Assembly: GCA_964601355.1 (NCBI GenBank)
Contig: CAZRNB010000164.1
Span: 1 to 5,314 of the forward strand
Source of the DNA: CAZRNB01 sp964601355
GTDB taxonomy: Bacteria > Planctomycetota > Phycisphaerae > Sedimentisphaerales > Anaerobacaceae
Direction of reading: 5' to 3'
Length of the DNA: 5,314 bases
Below, piece by piece: positions 1-4,199 of this stretch. A program made the translations under genes and the position numbers. The notes under the pieces were generated by a model. It saw only the letters and a list, made by a program, of their open reading frames with translations, had not been told where the DNA came from and ran no database searches. Each line of letters opens with the position of its first letter. Position 1 is the first letter of the stretch.

Positions 1-2
1 GT

Positions 3-113
3 CTGCAAAGCCTTTGGCAGCCTGAAAAATCTACCTACAAACAGCAGGTGCACCCAGCGAAAGTGGCTTTAGGACTATTCTCTTGCAATGTTGTCGGATC
101 GACGGTAAAGTAG
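3..113 (+). other. Unassigned left edge; possible 3' end of an unrecognised gene
   Basis: The frame starting at base 3 stays open from the window edge to a TAG at 111-113, giving 36 residues that include HPAKVALGLFSCNVVGSTVK. I do not recognise this as any family, and a random frame of this length is not improbable. The other two plus frames stop early, as do the minus frames. AAAAATCTAC at 25-34 is an exact reverse complement of GTAGATTTTT at 110-119, so the stretch could equally be a structured non-coding segment closed by a 10-bp stem. I cannot match it to tmRNA, 6S, SRP or RNase P RNA by eye. Confidence 0.2.
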
Positions 114-118
114 ATTTT

Positions 119-124
119 TATAAT
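119..124 (+). promoter_or_regulatory. Candidate -10 box for tRNA-Tyr
   Basis: A perfect TATAAT lies 55 bases before the tRNA 5' end and would start transcription near 131. No good -35 hexamer sits 16-18 bases upstream: TTGTCG at 91-96 is too far and TCGACG at 99-104 too near. The assignment therefore rests on the -10 alone. The hairpin at 126-148 would overlap the start point. Confidence 0.3.
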
Positions 125-125
125 A

Positions 126-148
126 CTCGATACTCATCGAGTATCGAG
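126..148. repeat. Perfect 10-bp palindrome with 3-base loop
   Basis: CTCGATACTC at 126-135 and GAGTATCGAG at 139-148 are exact reverse complements around the loop ATC. Related words follow directly (CAGTATC at 154-160, GATCGAG at 163-169), so the stretch 126-169 is built from variants of one short phrase. No run of T follows, so it is a poor intrinsic terminator. It looks like an intergenic palindromic repeat unit. It could also stop upstream transcription or act in the tRNA leader. Confidence 0.55.
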
Positions 149-179
149 CATCCAGTATCTATGATCGAGATTTGTTTTA

Positions 180-262
180 GGGTCGGTGCCCGAGTGGCTA
201 AAGGGGACGGGCTGTAAACCCGTTGGCGTAAGCCTGCGGTGGTTCGAATCCACCCCGGCCCA
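180..262 (+). tRNA. tRNA-Tyr (anticodon GUA)
   Basis: A complete class II tRNA of 83 bases can be folded by hand. The acceptor stem GGGTCGG (180-186) pairs with CCGGCCC (255-261), with one G-U pair. The D stem is CCC (189-191) with GGG (203-205). The anticodon stem ACGGG/CCCGT (207-211, 219-223) encloses CTGTAAA with anticodon GTA at 214-216. A long variable arm, GGC-GTAA-GCC, spans about 225-234. The T arm is GGTGG-TTCGAAT-CCACC (238-254). The discriminator is A262. The 3' CCA is not encoded; ACTC follows. The long variable arm together with GUA identifies bacterial tyrosine tRNA. Its 3' part is repeated at 1062-1122. Confidence 0.97.
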
Positions 263-264
263 CT
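204..264 (+). repeat. Left copy of direct repeat (att-like, inside tRNA-Tyr)
   Basis: This stretch runs from the 3' strand of the D stem through the anticodon, variable and T arms to two bases past the discriminator. It matches 1062-1122 at 58 of 61 positions without gaps. The differences are at 232, 242 and 260. The base just before it (203 versus 1061) and the base just after it (265 versus 1123) differ between the copies. A repeat of a tRNA 3' half at both ends of an insert is the usual footprint of site-specific integration by tyrosine recombinases. Confidence 0.7.
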
Positions 265-312
265 CTTTGAGTAAGTCTTAGTCTCGAACAAGCTCATTTT
301 GACGTAAAAATC

Positions 313-347
313 TTAATGCGTGAAAAACTGAGCAAACAGTGCATTAA
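313..347 (+). promoter_or_regulatory. Nested inverted repeat upstream of mntA; possible operator
   Basis: TTAATGC at 313-319 is the exact reverse complement of GCATTAA at 341-347. Inside it, ACTG (327-330) pairs with CAGT (337-340) around AGCAAA. The whole can fold as an 11-bp stem with a 7-base bulge on the left side, ending 20 bases before the ATG. Toxin-antitoxin operons often repress themselves through such sites. The position fits that role, but nothing in the sequence shows which protein, if any, binds it. Confidence 0.3.
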
Positions 348-367
348 TTATAAAAATGCTATAAACT

Positions 368-658
368 ATGAATACTCAGGACGTACTATTTAGATTGAGG
401 GAATTAATACCCCAGATGAGAGCACAATATAAGGCGAAGGAAATAGGCCTATTCGGCTCATTTGTTCGAGGTGAACAGACTGCAAGTAGCGATATCGATG
501 TTGTTGTAGAGTTTGAAGAAGGGGCAGACTTATTTGACCTAATAGGAATGACGCTCCTTTTAGAAGAAAAGCTTCAACGGAAGGTAGATGTTGTTTCAAA
601 GAGTACTTTACGGACAGAACTTCGCGAGTCGGTACTTCGAGAGGTTGTGCCCTTATGA
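368..658 (+). CDS. mntA: MNT-domain nucleotidyltransferase antitoxin (MntA-like)
   Basis: This is a minimal nucleotidyltransferase of 96 residues, a usual length for the family. The polymerase-beta signature is visible as GSFVRGE at 30-36 followed by SDIDVVV at 41-47, giving the GSx10DxD arrangement with metal-binding D42 and D44. A third carboxylate fits D74 in KVDVV. In characterised MNT-HEPN pairs this enzyme transfers AMP from ATP to a tyrosine near the HEPN active site and so silences the toxin. A TAA six bases upstream (362-364) in the same frame makes ATG 368 the earliest start in this frame. There is no convincing Shine-Dalgarno sequence. The stop overlaps the next start as ATGA (655-658), so the two genes are translationally coupled. 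All catalytic residues seem present, so this antitoxin looks functional although its partner gene is broken. Confidence 0.9.
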   Translation: MNTQDVLFRLRELIPQMRAQYKAKEIGLFGSFVRGEQTASSDIDVVVEFEEGADLFDLIGMTLLLEEKLQRKVDVVSKSTLRTELRESVLREVVPL

Positions 659-994
659 GAGATTATAGGTTGTATCTAAAAGATATATCTGAAGCGATAG
701 AGAGTATCGAACAATTCGTAGAAGATATGAATTTAGAGGAATTTCAGGCAGATGACAAAACAGCGAGCGCCGTGATGAGGAAATTTGAAATCATTGGCGA
801 GGGCCGCCAAACAAATACCTGATGAAATGCGGCAGAACTATCCGCAGGTCCCCTGGAAAGAAATGGCGGGGATGAGGGACAAGTTAATCCACTTCTATTT
901 TGGGATAGATTACCGACTGGTCTGGATGACGATAAAGGAACGTTTCCCACAATTAAAGCCGGAGATTCAGAGGATTTTCCGCCAGAGAATCTGA
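655..994 (+). pseudogene. hepT: Frameshifted HEPN-domain toxin (HepT-like RNase)
   Basis: Reading from ATG 655 gives 55 residues (MRDYRLYLKDISEAIESIEQ... to AVMRKFEIIGEGRQTNT) and a TGA at 820-822. The family normally reads GEAAKQIPDE after KFEIIGE, and this continues one frame over: AAKQIPDEMR, then VPWKEMAGMRDKLIHFYFG to a TGA at 992-994. One extra G in GGG 801-803 explains the break; removing it restores a 112-residue protein of normal size. The second part holds the HEPN signature RX4HXY with R at 875-877, H at 890-892 and Y at 896-898. R and H are the RNase residues, and Y is the site AMPylated by MntA in studied systems. The 55-residue product lacks all of these. Causes could be real inactivation, a sequencing or assembly error, or frameshift expression. 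A restart at TTG 785 lacks the N-terminal helices and a ribosome site. Confidence 0.88.
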
Positions 995-1061
995 TAATCA
1001 GGCACATAGCAAAGATAGAACCTATTCAATATCTACAATCCGCAGTTAATAAAGTCACATA
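995..1061 (+). other. AT-rich spacer between hepT and the tRNA fragment
   Basis: These 67 bases hold no gene, no hairpin with a T run and no trace of the missing 5' half of tRNA-Tyr (acceptor strand GGGTCGG, D loop). The break in homology with the intact tRNA is therefore sharp at 1061/1062. Confidence 0.5.
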
Positions 1062-1122
1062 GGGACGGGCTGTAAACCCGTTGGCGTAAACCTGCGGTGA
1101 TTCGAATCCACCCCGGCTCACT
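1062..1122 (+). repeat. Right copy of direct repeat: truncated tRNA-Tyr 3' part
   Basis: This copies tRNA-Tyr from the 3' strand of the D stem to two bases beyond the discriminator, with the GTA anticodon kept at 1072-1074. It lacks the 5' acceptor strand and most of the D arm, so it cannot be a tRNA by itself. Compared with the intact gene it has A for G at 1090 and 1100 and T for C at 1118. The change at 1100 breaks the last T-stem pair and that at 1090 weakens the variable arm, as expected once selection is lost. It is either the distal attachment site of an insertion or the remnant of a second tRNA gene. Confidence 0.85.
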
Positions 1123-1144
1123 ACAAGGAAATGCAAATAGTTAT

Positions 1145-1190
1145 GAGTTCATAGTTCATCGACGAACAACGAACTATGAACAATGAACTC
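1145..1190. repeat. Compound palindrome built from GTTCAT/ATGAAC words
   Basis: GTTCATAGTTC (1147-1157) and GAACTATGAAC (1171-1181) form a perfect 11-bp stem around a 13-base loop. An alternative outer stem is GAGTTCAT (1145-1152) with ATGAACTC (1183-1190). It lies 15 bases beyond the stop of the minus-strand AsmA-like gene, so it might end that transcript. However, no U run follows on the minus strand, so it is not a standard intrinsic terminator. The repeated short phrase resembles the 126-169 unit in style but not in sequence. I read it as an intergenic palindromic repeat. Confidence 0.5.
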
Positions 1191-1204
1191 TTTGTGGGTT
1201 ACTC

Positions 1205-2020
1205 CTAATCTTTTTTCTTGAGCAGGCCTTTCAGTCCCTCCTGGATTCCCTTACCAATCTCTTCTGTGCCTTTTAAGGCCTTTTCGCTGGCTCCTTTGCC
1301 CTCTCCGAATATTCCCTTGCTCAAATCTATAGCCTTACCCAGAGTCGAGTTCATCGTTTCAATCATGTCCCTGGGCAGAATGCCGATGCCTTGCTCGGCT
1401 ATCCCTTTGGCTATTGCGAGGATTACTTGTCCTGTAAGTGTGGCCAAATCGAGCTTGTTATCGCTGCCCAGATTTGTCATTTTTATTGGTGTAAGCGTCA
1501 ACGTGACAGTATCTGCCTTGCCGGGGATCGGCAGCAGCTTAACTTTTACGGTAATATTGGAAATCTCGAGATTGTCTATATGGAGCTTTCTGCCGGACGG
1601 CTCGGTTTTTTGCCCGCTGGGTAACGACTTTATTACATCCTGGATATTGTTGCCGGAAACGCCTCTCTGCTCCATCACAACTTCTGCGCCGTCAAGTTTA
1701 ATCTCTTTTACGTGCACTGCATCGCTTAAAAGAGACCTGACGTCAACTGTCACGCTGGCGTCTTTTAGCTGAAGGAGCTTGTCGTGCTGGTAACCCGGCG
1801 GATTTTTAATTGAAAGATTCTGTAAAGCCAGCTTTCCTTGCATCACTGATAAGTTTGCCTTGTCCAGGCTTACGCCTACATTTAAGGCTTTAGTTGCGGC
1901 CGTCTCAATACCGGCCTTCACGGCACGGTCGGCAAAAAGATTGACGAGCACAAGCGCCGCAGCAATCAGAATAACAATTCCAATAATGATGCCGAGCAGC
2001 ACTTTTCCTGACTTTTTCAT
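1205..2020 (-). CDS. AsmA-like single-pass membrane protein
   Basis: The product has 271 residues. A short basic N-terminus (MKKSGK) leads into one hydrophobic helix at about 7-29, most likely a signal anchor that leaves the rest in the periplasm. Residues about 35-200 alternate short beta-type segments in the manner of the AsmA N-terminal region, for example LQNLSIKNPPGY and LLQLKDASVTVDVRSLL, then VKEIKLDGAEVVMEQ. AsmA-family proteins of Gram-negative bacteria act in outer-membrane and lipid homeostasis. This one is much shorter than E. coli AsmA (about 617 residues), so its exact role is unknown. The last 36 residues are rich in glycine and lysine and look amphipathic (GKGIQEGLKGLLKKKD). 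The start ATG is preceded by AAGGGG at a proper distance. It begins 58 bases after murA stops, on the same strand, and is probably co-transcribed with it. Confidence 0.7.
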   Translation of the reverse strand: MKKSGKVLLGIIIGIVILIAAALVLVNLFADRAVKAGIETAATKALNVGVSLDKANLSVMQGKLALQNLSIKNPPGYQHDKLLQLKDASVTVDVRSLLSDAVHVKEIKLDGAEVVMEQRGVSGNNIQDVIKSLPSGQKTEPSGRKLHIDNLEISNITVKVKLLPIPGKADTVTLTLTPIKMTNLGSDNKLDLATLTGQVILAIAKGIAEQGIGILPRDMIETMNSTLGKAIDLSKGIFGEGKGASEKALKGTEEIGKGIQEGLKGLLKKKD

Positions 2021-2078
2021 TTTGTTACCCCTTAAAACATTTCGCTTATAATGTTCTTACATCAGCGCATATCGACAC

Positions 2079-3347
2079 CTAATCGCTTTCACGGATTATC
2101 TTCGCTCCGACTGGATTTAATCTTTCTTCGATTTTTTCGTAGCCGCGGTCGATATGATAGACTCTGTTCACCGTAGTTTTTCCTTCGGCAGCCAAGCCGG
2201 CCAGCACTAATGCTGCGGAGGCTCGCAAATCTGAGGCCATCACCGGAGCGGCAATTAGTTTTTTTACGCCGGCCACGATAACGGCCGGCCCTTCCTTACG
2301 CAGATCGGCTGCCATGCGATTCAACTCGGCAACGTGCATAAATCTGTCGGGAAATATCTTCTCGATTATGATGCTGTTGCCGTCGGCACACGCTAAAAGC
2401 GCCATAAACTGGGCCTGAAGGTCCGTCGGAAAGCCCGGGTACGGCTGTGTTGTAATGTCGGCGGGTTTGATGCCGTCGCTGCGGGCAACGACACAGCCAT
2501 CTTTTGCCGGCTCAACTGTTACGCCGATGTTTCTTAATCTGTCAACGACAGCCATCATATCGTCGAGCCGACAGTTCGTAAGCCGCAGCTCGCCGGCAGT
2601 AATTGCGGCTGCGACCATAAATGTCCCAGCCTCAATTCGGTCCGGGATAACTTTGTGCTGAACCGGCTGTAGCTGTTTAACGCCCTCAATAATCAGCCGG
2701 GGTGAGCCGATGCCGTTTATTTTTGCGCCCATTTTAATAAGGCAGTTTACCAGGTCTGTTATTTCCGGCTCGCAGGCAGCCGATTCGATTACGGTACGAC
2801 CCTTTGCAAGCGTTGCCGCCATCAGAACGTTTGCTGTCCCCAGGACGGTTGAGCCGAACGGCCCGCCGAGAAAGATTTCTTTGCCCCTCAATCCGGTCGG
2901 GGCCTTAGCAACGATGTATCCATTCTTAAGATTAATTTGAGCCCCAAGCTCCTGCAGGCCTCTTATGTGAAGGTTAACGGGCCTGTCACCTATGGCACAG
3001 CCGCCCGGCATTGAGACTTCTGCTCTGCCGCATCGGGCGAGAAGCGGTCCGAGTATGCAGATGCTGGCCCGCATCTTGCGGACGATTTCATAGTCGCCAA
3101 TTGGGTTGTCGATTTCTGTCGAATCTATGCAAAGCTGACCATCGCCGCTTTTTGTTACCCGGCAGCCTAATTGCTCAAGCAGTGTGCAGAAGAGCGAGAT
3201 ATCGGAAAGGTTCGGCACGGCAGCCAGCCGTGATGTGCCGCCGGCTAAAATCGTAGCGGCCATAATCGGCAGAGAAGCATTTTTTGAGCCGTTTATAGCG
3301 ACGCTGCCGGATAGGCGTACCGGTCCTTCAATGCGAAATATATCCAT
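2079..3347 (-). CDS. murA: UDP-N-acetylglucosamine 1-carboxyvinyltransferase MurA
   Basis: This cytoplasmic enzyme transfers enolpyruvate from phosphoenolpyruvate to UDP-GlcNAc, the first committed step of peptidoglycan synthesis. The 422 residues match the family length (E. coli 419) and cover the whole two-domain fold. The N-terminal motif NGSKNASLPIMAA carries K22 and N23. The active-site loop PGGCAIGDRPV carries Cys117 (E. coli Cys115) and R122 (E. coli R120). YPGFPTDLQAQFMAL supplies D309 (E. coli D305), and DLRASAALVLAGLAAEG then YHIDRGYEKIEERL close the protein. Since the loop residue is Cys and not Asp, the enzyme should be of the fosfomycin-sensitive type. The ATG has AGGGA about nine bases upstream; the stop is TAG. 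It lies 43 bases after the DUF4870 gene and 58 bases before the AsmA-like gene on the same strand, suggesting one transcript. No frameshift or missing catalytic residue is seen. Confidence 0.98.
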   Translation of the reverse strand: MDIFRIEGPVRLSGSVAINGSKNASLPIMAATILAGGTSRLAAVPNLSDISLFCTLLEQLGCRVTKSGDGQLCIDSTEIDNPIGDYEIVRKMRASICILGPLLARCGRAEVSMPGGCAIGDRPVNLHIRGLQELGAQINLKNGYIVAKAPTGLRGKEIFLGGPFGSTVLGTANVLMAATLAKGRTVIESAACEPEITDLVNCLIKMGAKINGIGSPRLIIEGVKQLQPVQHKVIPDRIEAGTFMVAAAITAGELRLTNCRLDDMMAVVDRLRNIGVTVEPAKDGCVVARSDGIKPADITTQPYPGFPTDLQAQFMALLACADGNSIIIEKIFPDRFMHVAELNRMAADLRKEGPAVIVAGVKKLIAAPVMASDLRASAALVLAGLAAEGKTTVNRVYHIDRGYEKIEERLNPVGAKIIRESD

Positions 3348-3390
3348 AGTTAGTTTCCCTGAAAATCATAGAATGCTGCCGGGCCAAGAT

Positions 3391-3822
3391 TTAGTTGACA
3401 AATCTAATGTTCAACGGGTAGCGATAGTGATAACCATTGTTGGCTTTGACCGCGGCAATCAGCAGAAAGATAAAGTCAATAATGCCCAGAGCAAGGCACA
3501 CAAAAGGTATCAGTGGAATACCTAAGCAGGTGATAAGGCAGGCGGCGCTGCCTATGACGGCATACAGTGACATAGATATCTGGAAGTTCAATGCTTCTTT
3601 GCCCTGCTCGTCCACGAATACGAAGTCATCTTTTTTTATCTGCCATATAATAAGCGGCGCAACGATGTTGCCTACGACGGGAACTATAAGACCAAATAGT
3701 CCCGCCAAGTGGCAGAACATGGCCCACATACGTGCATCCTTGCTTTCCGCAGAGGGCGGATTAACACTAATTTCGCCGCCTGTTTTTTCCGACGCTTTCG
3801 AAGCTTCATTTATTTCATTCAT
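3391..3822 (-). CDS. DUF4870 family membrane protein
   Basis: The product has 143 residues. The first 30 are polar and probably cytoplasmic and disordered. Hydrophobic segments follow at about 35-60, 82-100 and 103-125. The family pattern is clear: MWAMFCHLAGL at 32-42, then IIWQIKKDD at 58-66, FVDEQGKEALNFQ at 69-81, and the C-terminal YHYRYPLNIRF motif at 131-141. DUF4870 (Tic20-like) proteins are small inner-membrane proteins found across bacteria without a settled function. The start ATG is preceded by AAGGAAA at a good distance. It is the first gene of the minus-strand cluster and reaches murA after 43 bases, so it may sit in the same transcript. A candidate promoter and leader hairpin lie just upstream. 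Confidence 0.88.
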   Translation of the reverse strand: MNEINEASKASEKTGGEISVNPPSAESKDARMWAMFCHLAGLFGLIVPVVGNIVAPLIIWQIKKDDFVFVDEQGKEALNFQISMSLYAVIGSAACLITCLGIPLIPFVCLALGIIDFIFLLIAAVKANNGYHYRYPLNIRFVN

Positions 3823-3873
3823 ATTCTATTTCCTTATCTTGAGGAATAATTGATTTCTATCTTGTTTATGTTT

Positions 3874-3898
3874 AGCCGTTGCCGATACGGCAACGGTT
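3874..3898 (-). promoter_or_regulatory. Leader hairpin or operator upstream of the DUF4870-murA cluster
   Basis: CCGTTGCCG (3876-3884) and CGGCAACGG (3888-3896) form a perfect 9-bp stem around ATA. It is extended by a G-U and an A-U pair to 3874-3898. With the promoter proposed at 3918-3946, it would lie about 12-36 bases into the minus-strand transcript and 52 bases before the DUF4870 start codon. No T run follows on either strand, so it is not an intrinsic terminator. It may be an operator, a transcript-stabilising hairpin or a translational control element. Confidence 0.4.
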
Positions 3899-3917
3899 GA
3901 TCTAAGCCACAAGCGAA

Positions 3918-3946
3918 CTTTTATCGCAGAATCTTTAAACCGTCAA
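3918..3946 (-). promoter_or_regulatory. Candidate sigma70-type promoter for the DUF4870-murA cluster
   Basis: On the minus strand, TTGACG (complement of 3941-3946) is followed after exactly 17 bases by TAAAAG (complement of 3918-3923). The -35 box matches the consensus at five of six positions, the -10 box at four of six. The start would fall near 3910, giving a leader of roughly 88 bases. The location in the divergent gap before the first gene of the cluster supports it. Confidence 0.4.
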
Positions 3947-3999
3947 GTGTAAAAAGTTATCTACAAGCTACTGCTGAGTCGCAGGTGATTTGAGGAGTT

Positions 4000-4080
4000 G
4001 TCATTGCGAGGAGGCCGAAGGCCGACGTGGCAATCTCATAAATCAAATGTCAGAGATTGCTTCGCTTCGCTCGCAATGAC
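4000..4080. repeat. MITE-like inverted repeat, GTCATTGCGAG family
   Basis: The ends GTCATTGCGAG (4000-4010) and CTCGCAATGAC (4070-4080) are perfect reverse complements. Inside, GCAATCTC (4030-4037) pairs with GAGATTGC (4053-4060), and the left arm has its own small hairpin GGCC-GAA-GGCC (4013-4023). The same arrangement (TCATTGCGAG, then GTGGCAATCTC, then GAGATTGCTTCG and CTCGCAATGA) is one I know as a high-copy intergenic repeat in many environmental bacteria. It encodes nothing. It sits in the gap between two divergent units, a normal location for such repeats. Confidence 0.8.
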
Positions 4081-4199
4081 ATCCATCATTCAAAATTCGA
4101 CAGAGTACTACGTATCATTATTACCAAATTTTCTTTGTTGTTGTATCTGCTTCGTGGTTAAATGATGGCGTCTTTGAGATTTTTTGTGAGAATATAAGC
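4081..4199 (+). other. AT-rich stretch upstream of dprA with an 11-codon ORF
   Basis: No promoter can be assigned with confidence. A small ORF runs from ATG 4162 to TAA 4195-4197 (MMASLRFFVRI) and ends two bases before the TTG chosen as the dprA start. It could be a leader peptide that couples translation to dprA, but the length is well within chance and no good ribosome site precedes it. Confidence 0.2.

Larger units (their letters stand above)
265..1122 (+). mobile_element. Putative tRNA-Tyr islet carrying an MNT-HEPN module
   Basis: This 858-bp unit starts right after the tRNA-embedded repeat and ends with the second repeat copy. It contains only an MNT antitoxin gene and a frameshifted HEPN toxin gene plus short AT-rich flanks. 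The MNT gene is about 42% G+C by hand count, against roughly 53-60% in two lines counted in murA, which fits acquisition. No integrase, excisionase or transposase is present. If it is an integrated element it is either a decayed remnant or moved with an integrase encoded elsewhere. A simpler alternative is an old tandem tRNA-Tyr duplication whose second copy lost its 5' half when the module inserted. Confidence 0.45.

Noticed and set aside
126..169. CRISPR-like repeats
   Set aside because: The repeated words are only 7-10 bases, partly inverted and without regular spacers.
299..365. Promoter for mntA: TTGACG at 299-304 or TATAAA at 349-354 and 360-365
   Set aside because: No -35 and -10 pair with a spacer of 16-18 bases could be formed, so the boxes are probably chance in AT-rich DNA.
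785..994. Separate 69-residue gene starting at TTG 785
   Set aside because: It is the C-terminal part of the HEPN toxin in the shifted frame. The start lies within conserved HEPN sequence and has no ribosome site.
744..1007. 87-residue minus-strand ORF
   Set aside because: It is antisense to the HEPN gene, whose family motifs are on the plus strand. Composition is low in complexity and no motif is visible.
1062..1122. Second functional tRNA-Tyr
   Set aside because: The 5' acceptor strand and most of the D arm are missing upstream of 1062, and the T stem has a broken pair.
1145..1190. Intrinsic terminator of the murA cluster
   Set aside because: The hairpin is AT-rich and no U run follows on the minus strand.
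1218..1772. 184-residue plus-strand ORF opposite the AsmA-like gene
   Set aside because: It is a shadow frame. The minus-strand protein has a clean membrane anchor, AsmA-like pattern and ribosome site.
2455..3525. Plus-strand ORFs opposite murA and DUF4870 (68-113 residues)
   Set aside because: They are antisense frames of two confidently identified genes and have no own motifs.
3437..3853. 138-residue plus-strand ORF
   Set aside because: It is antisense to DUF4870, whose family motifs run the full length on the minus strand.
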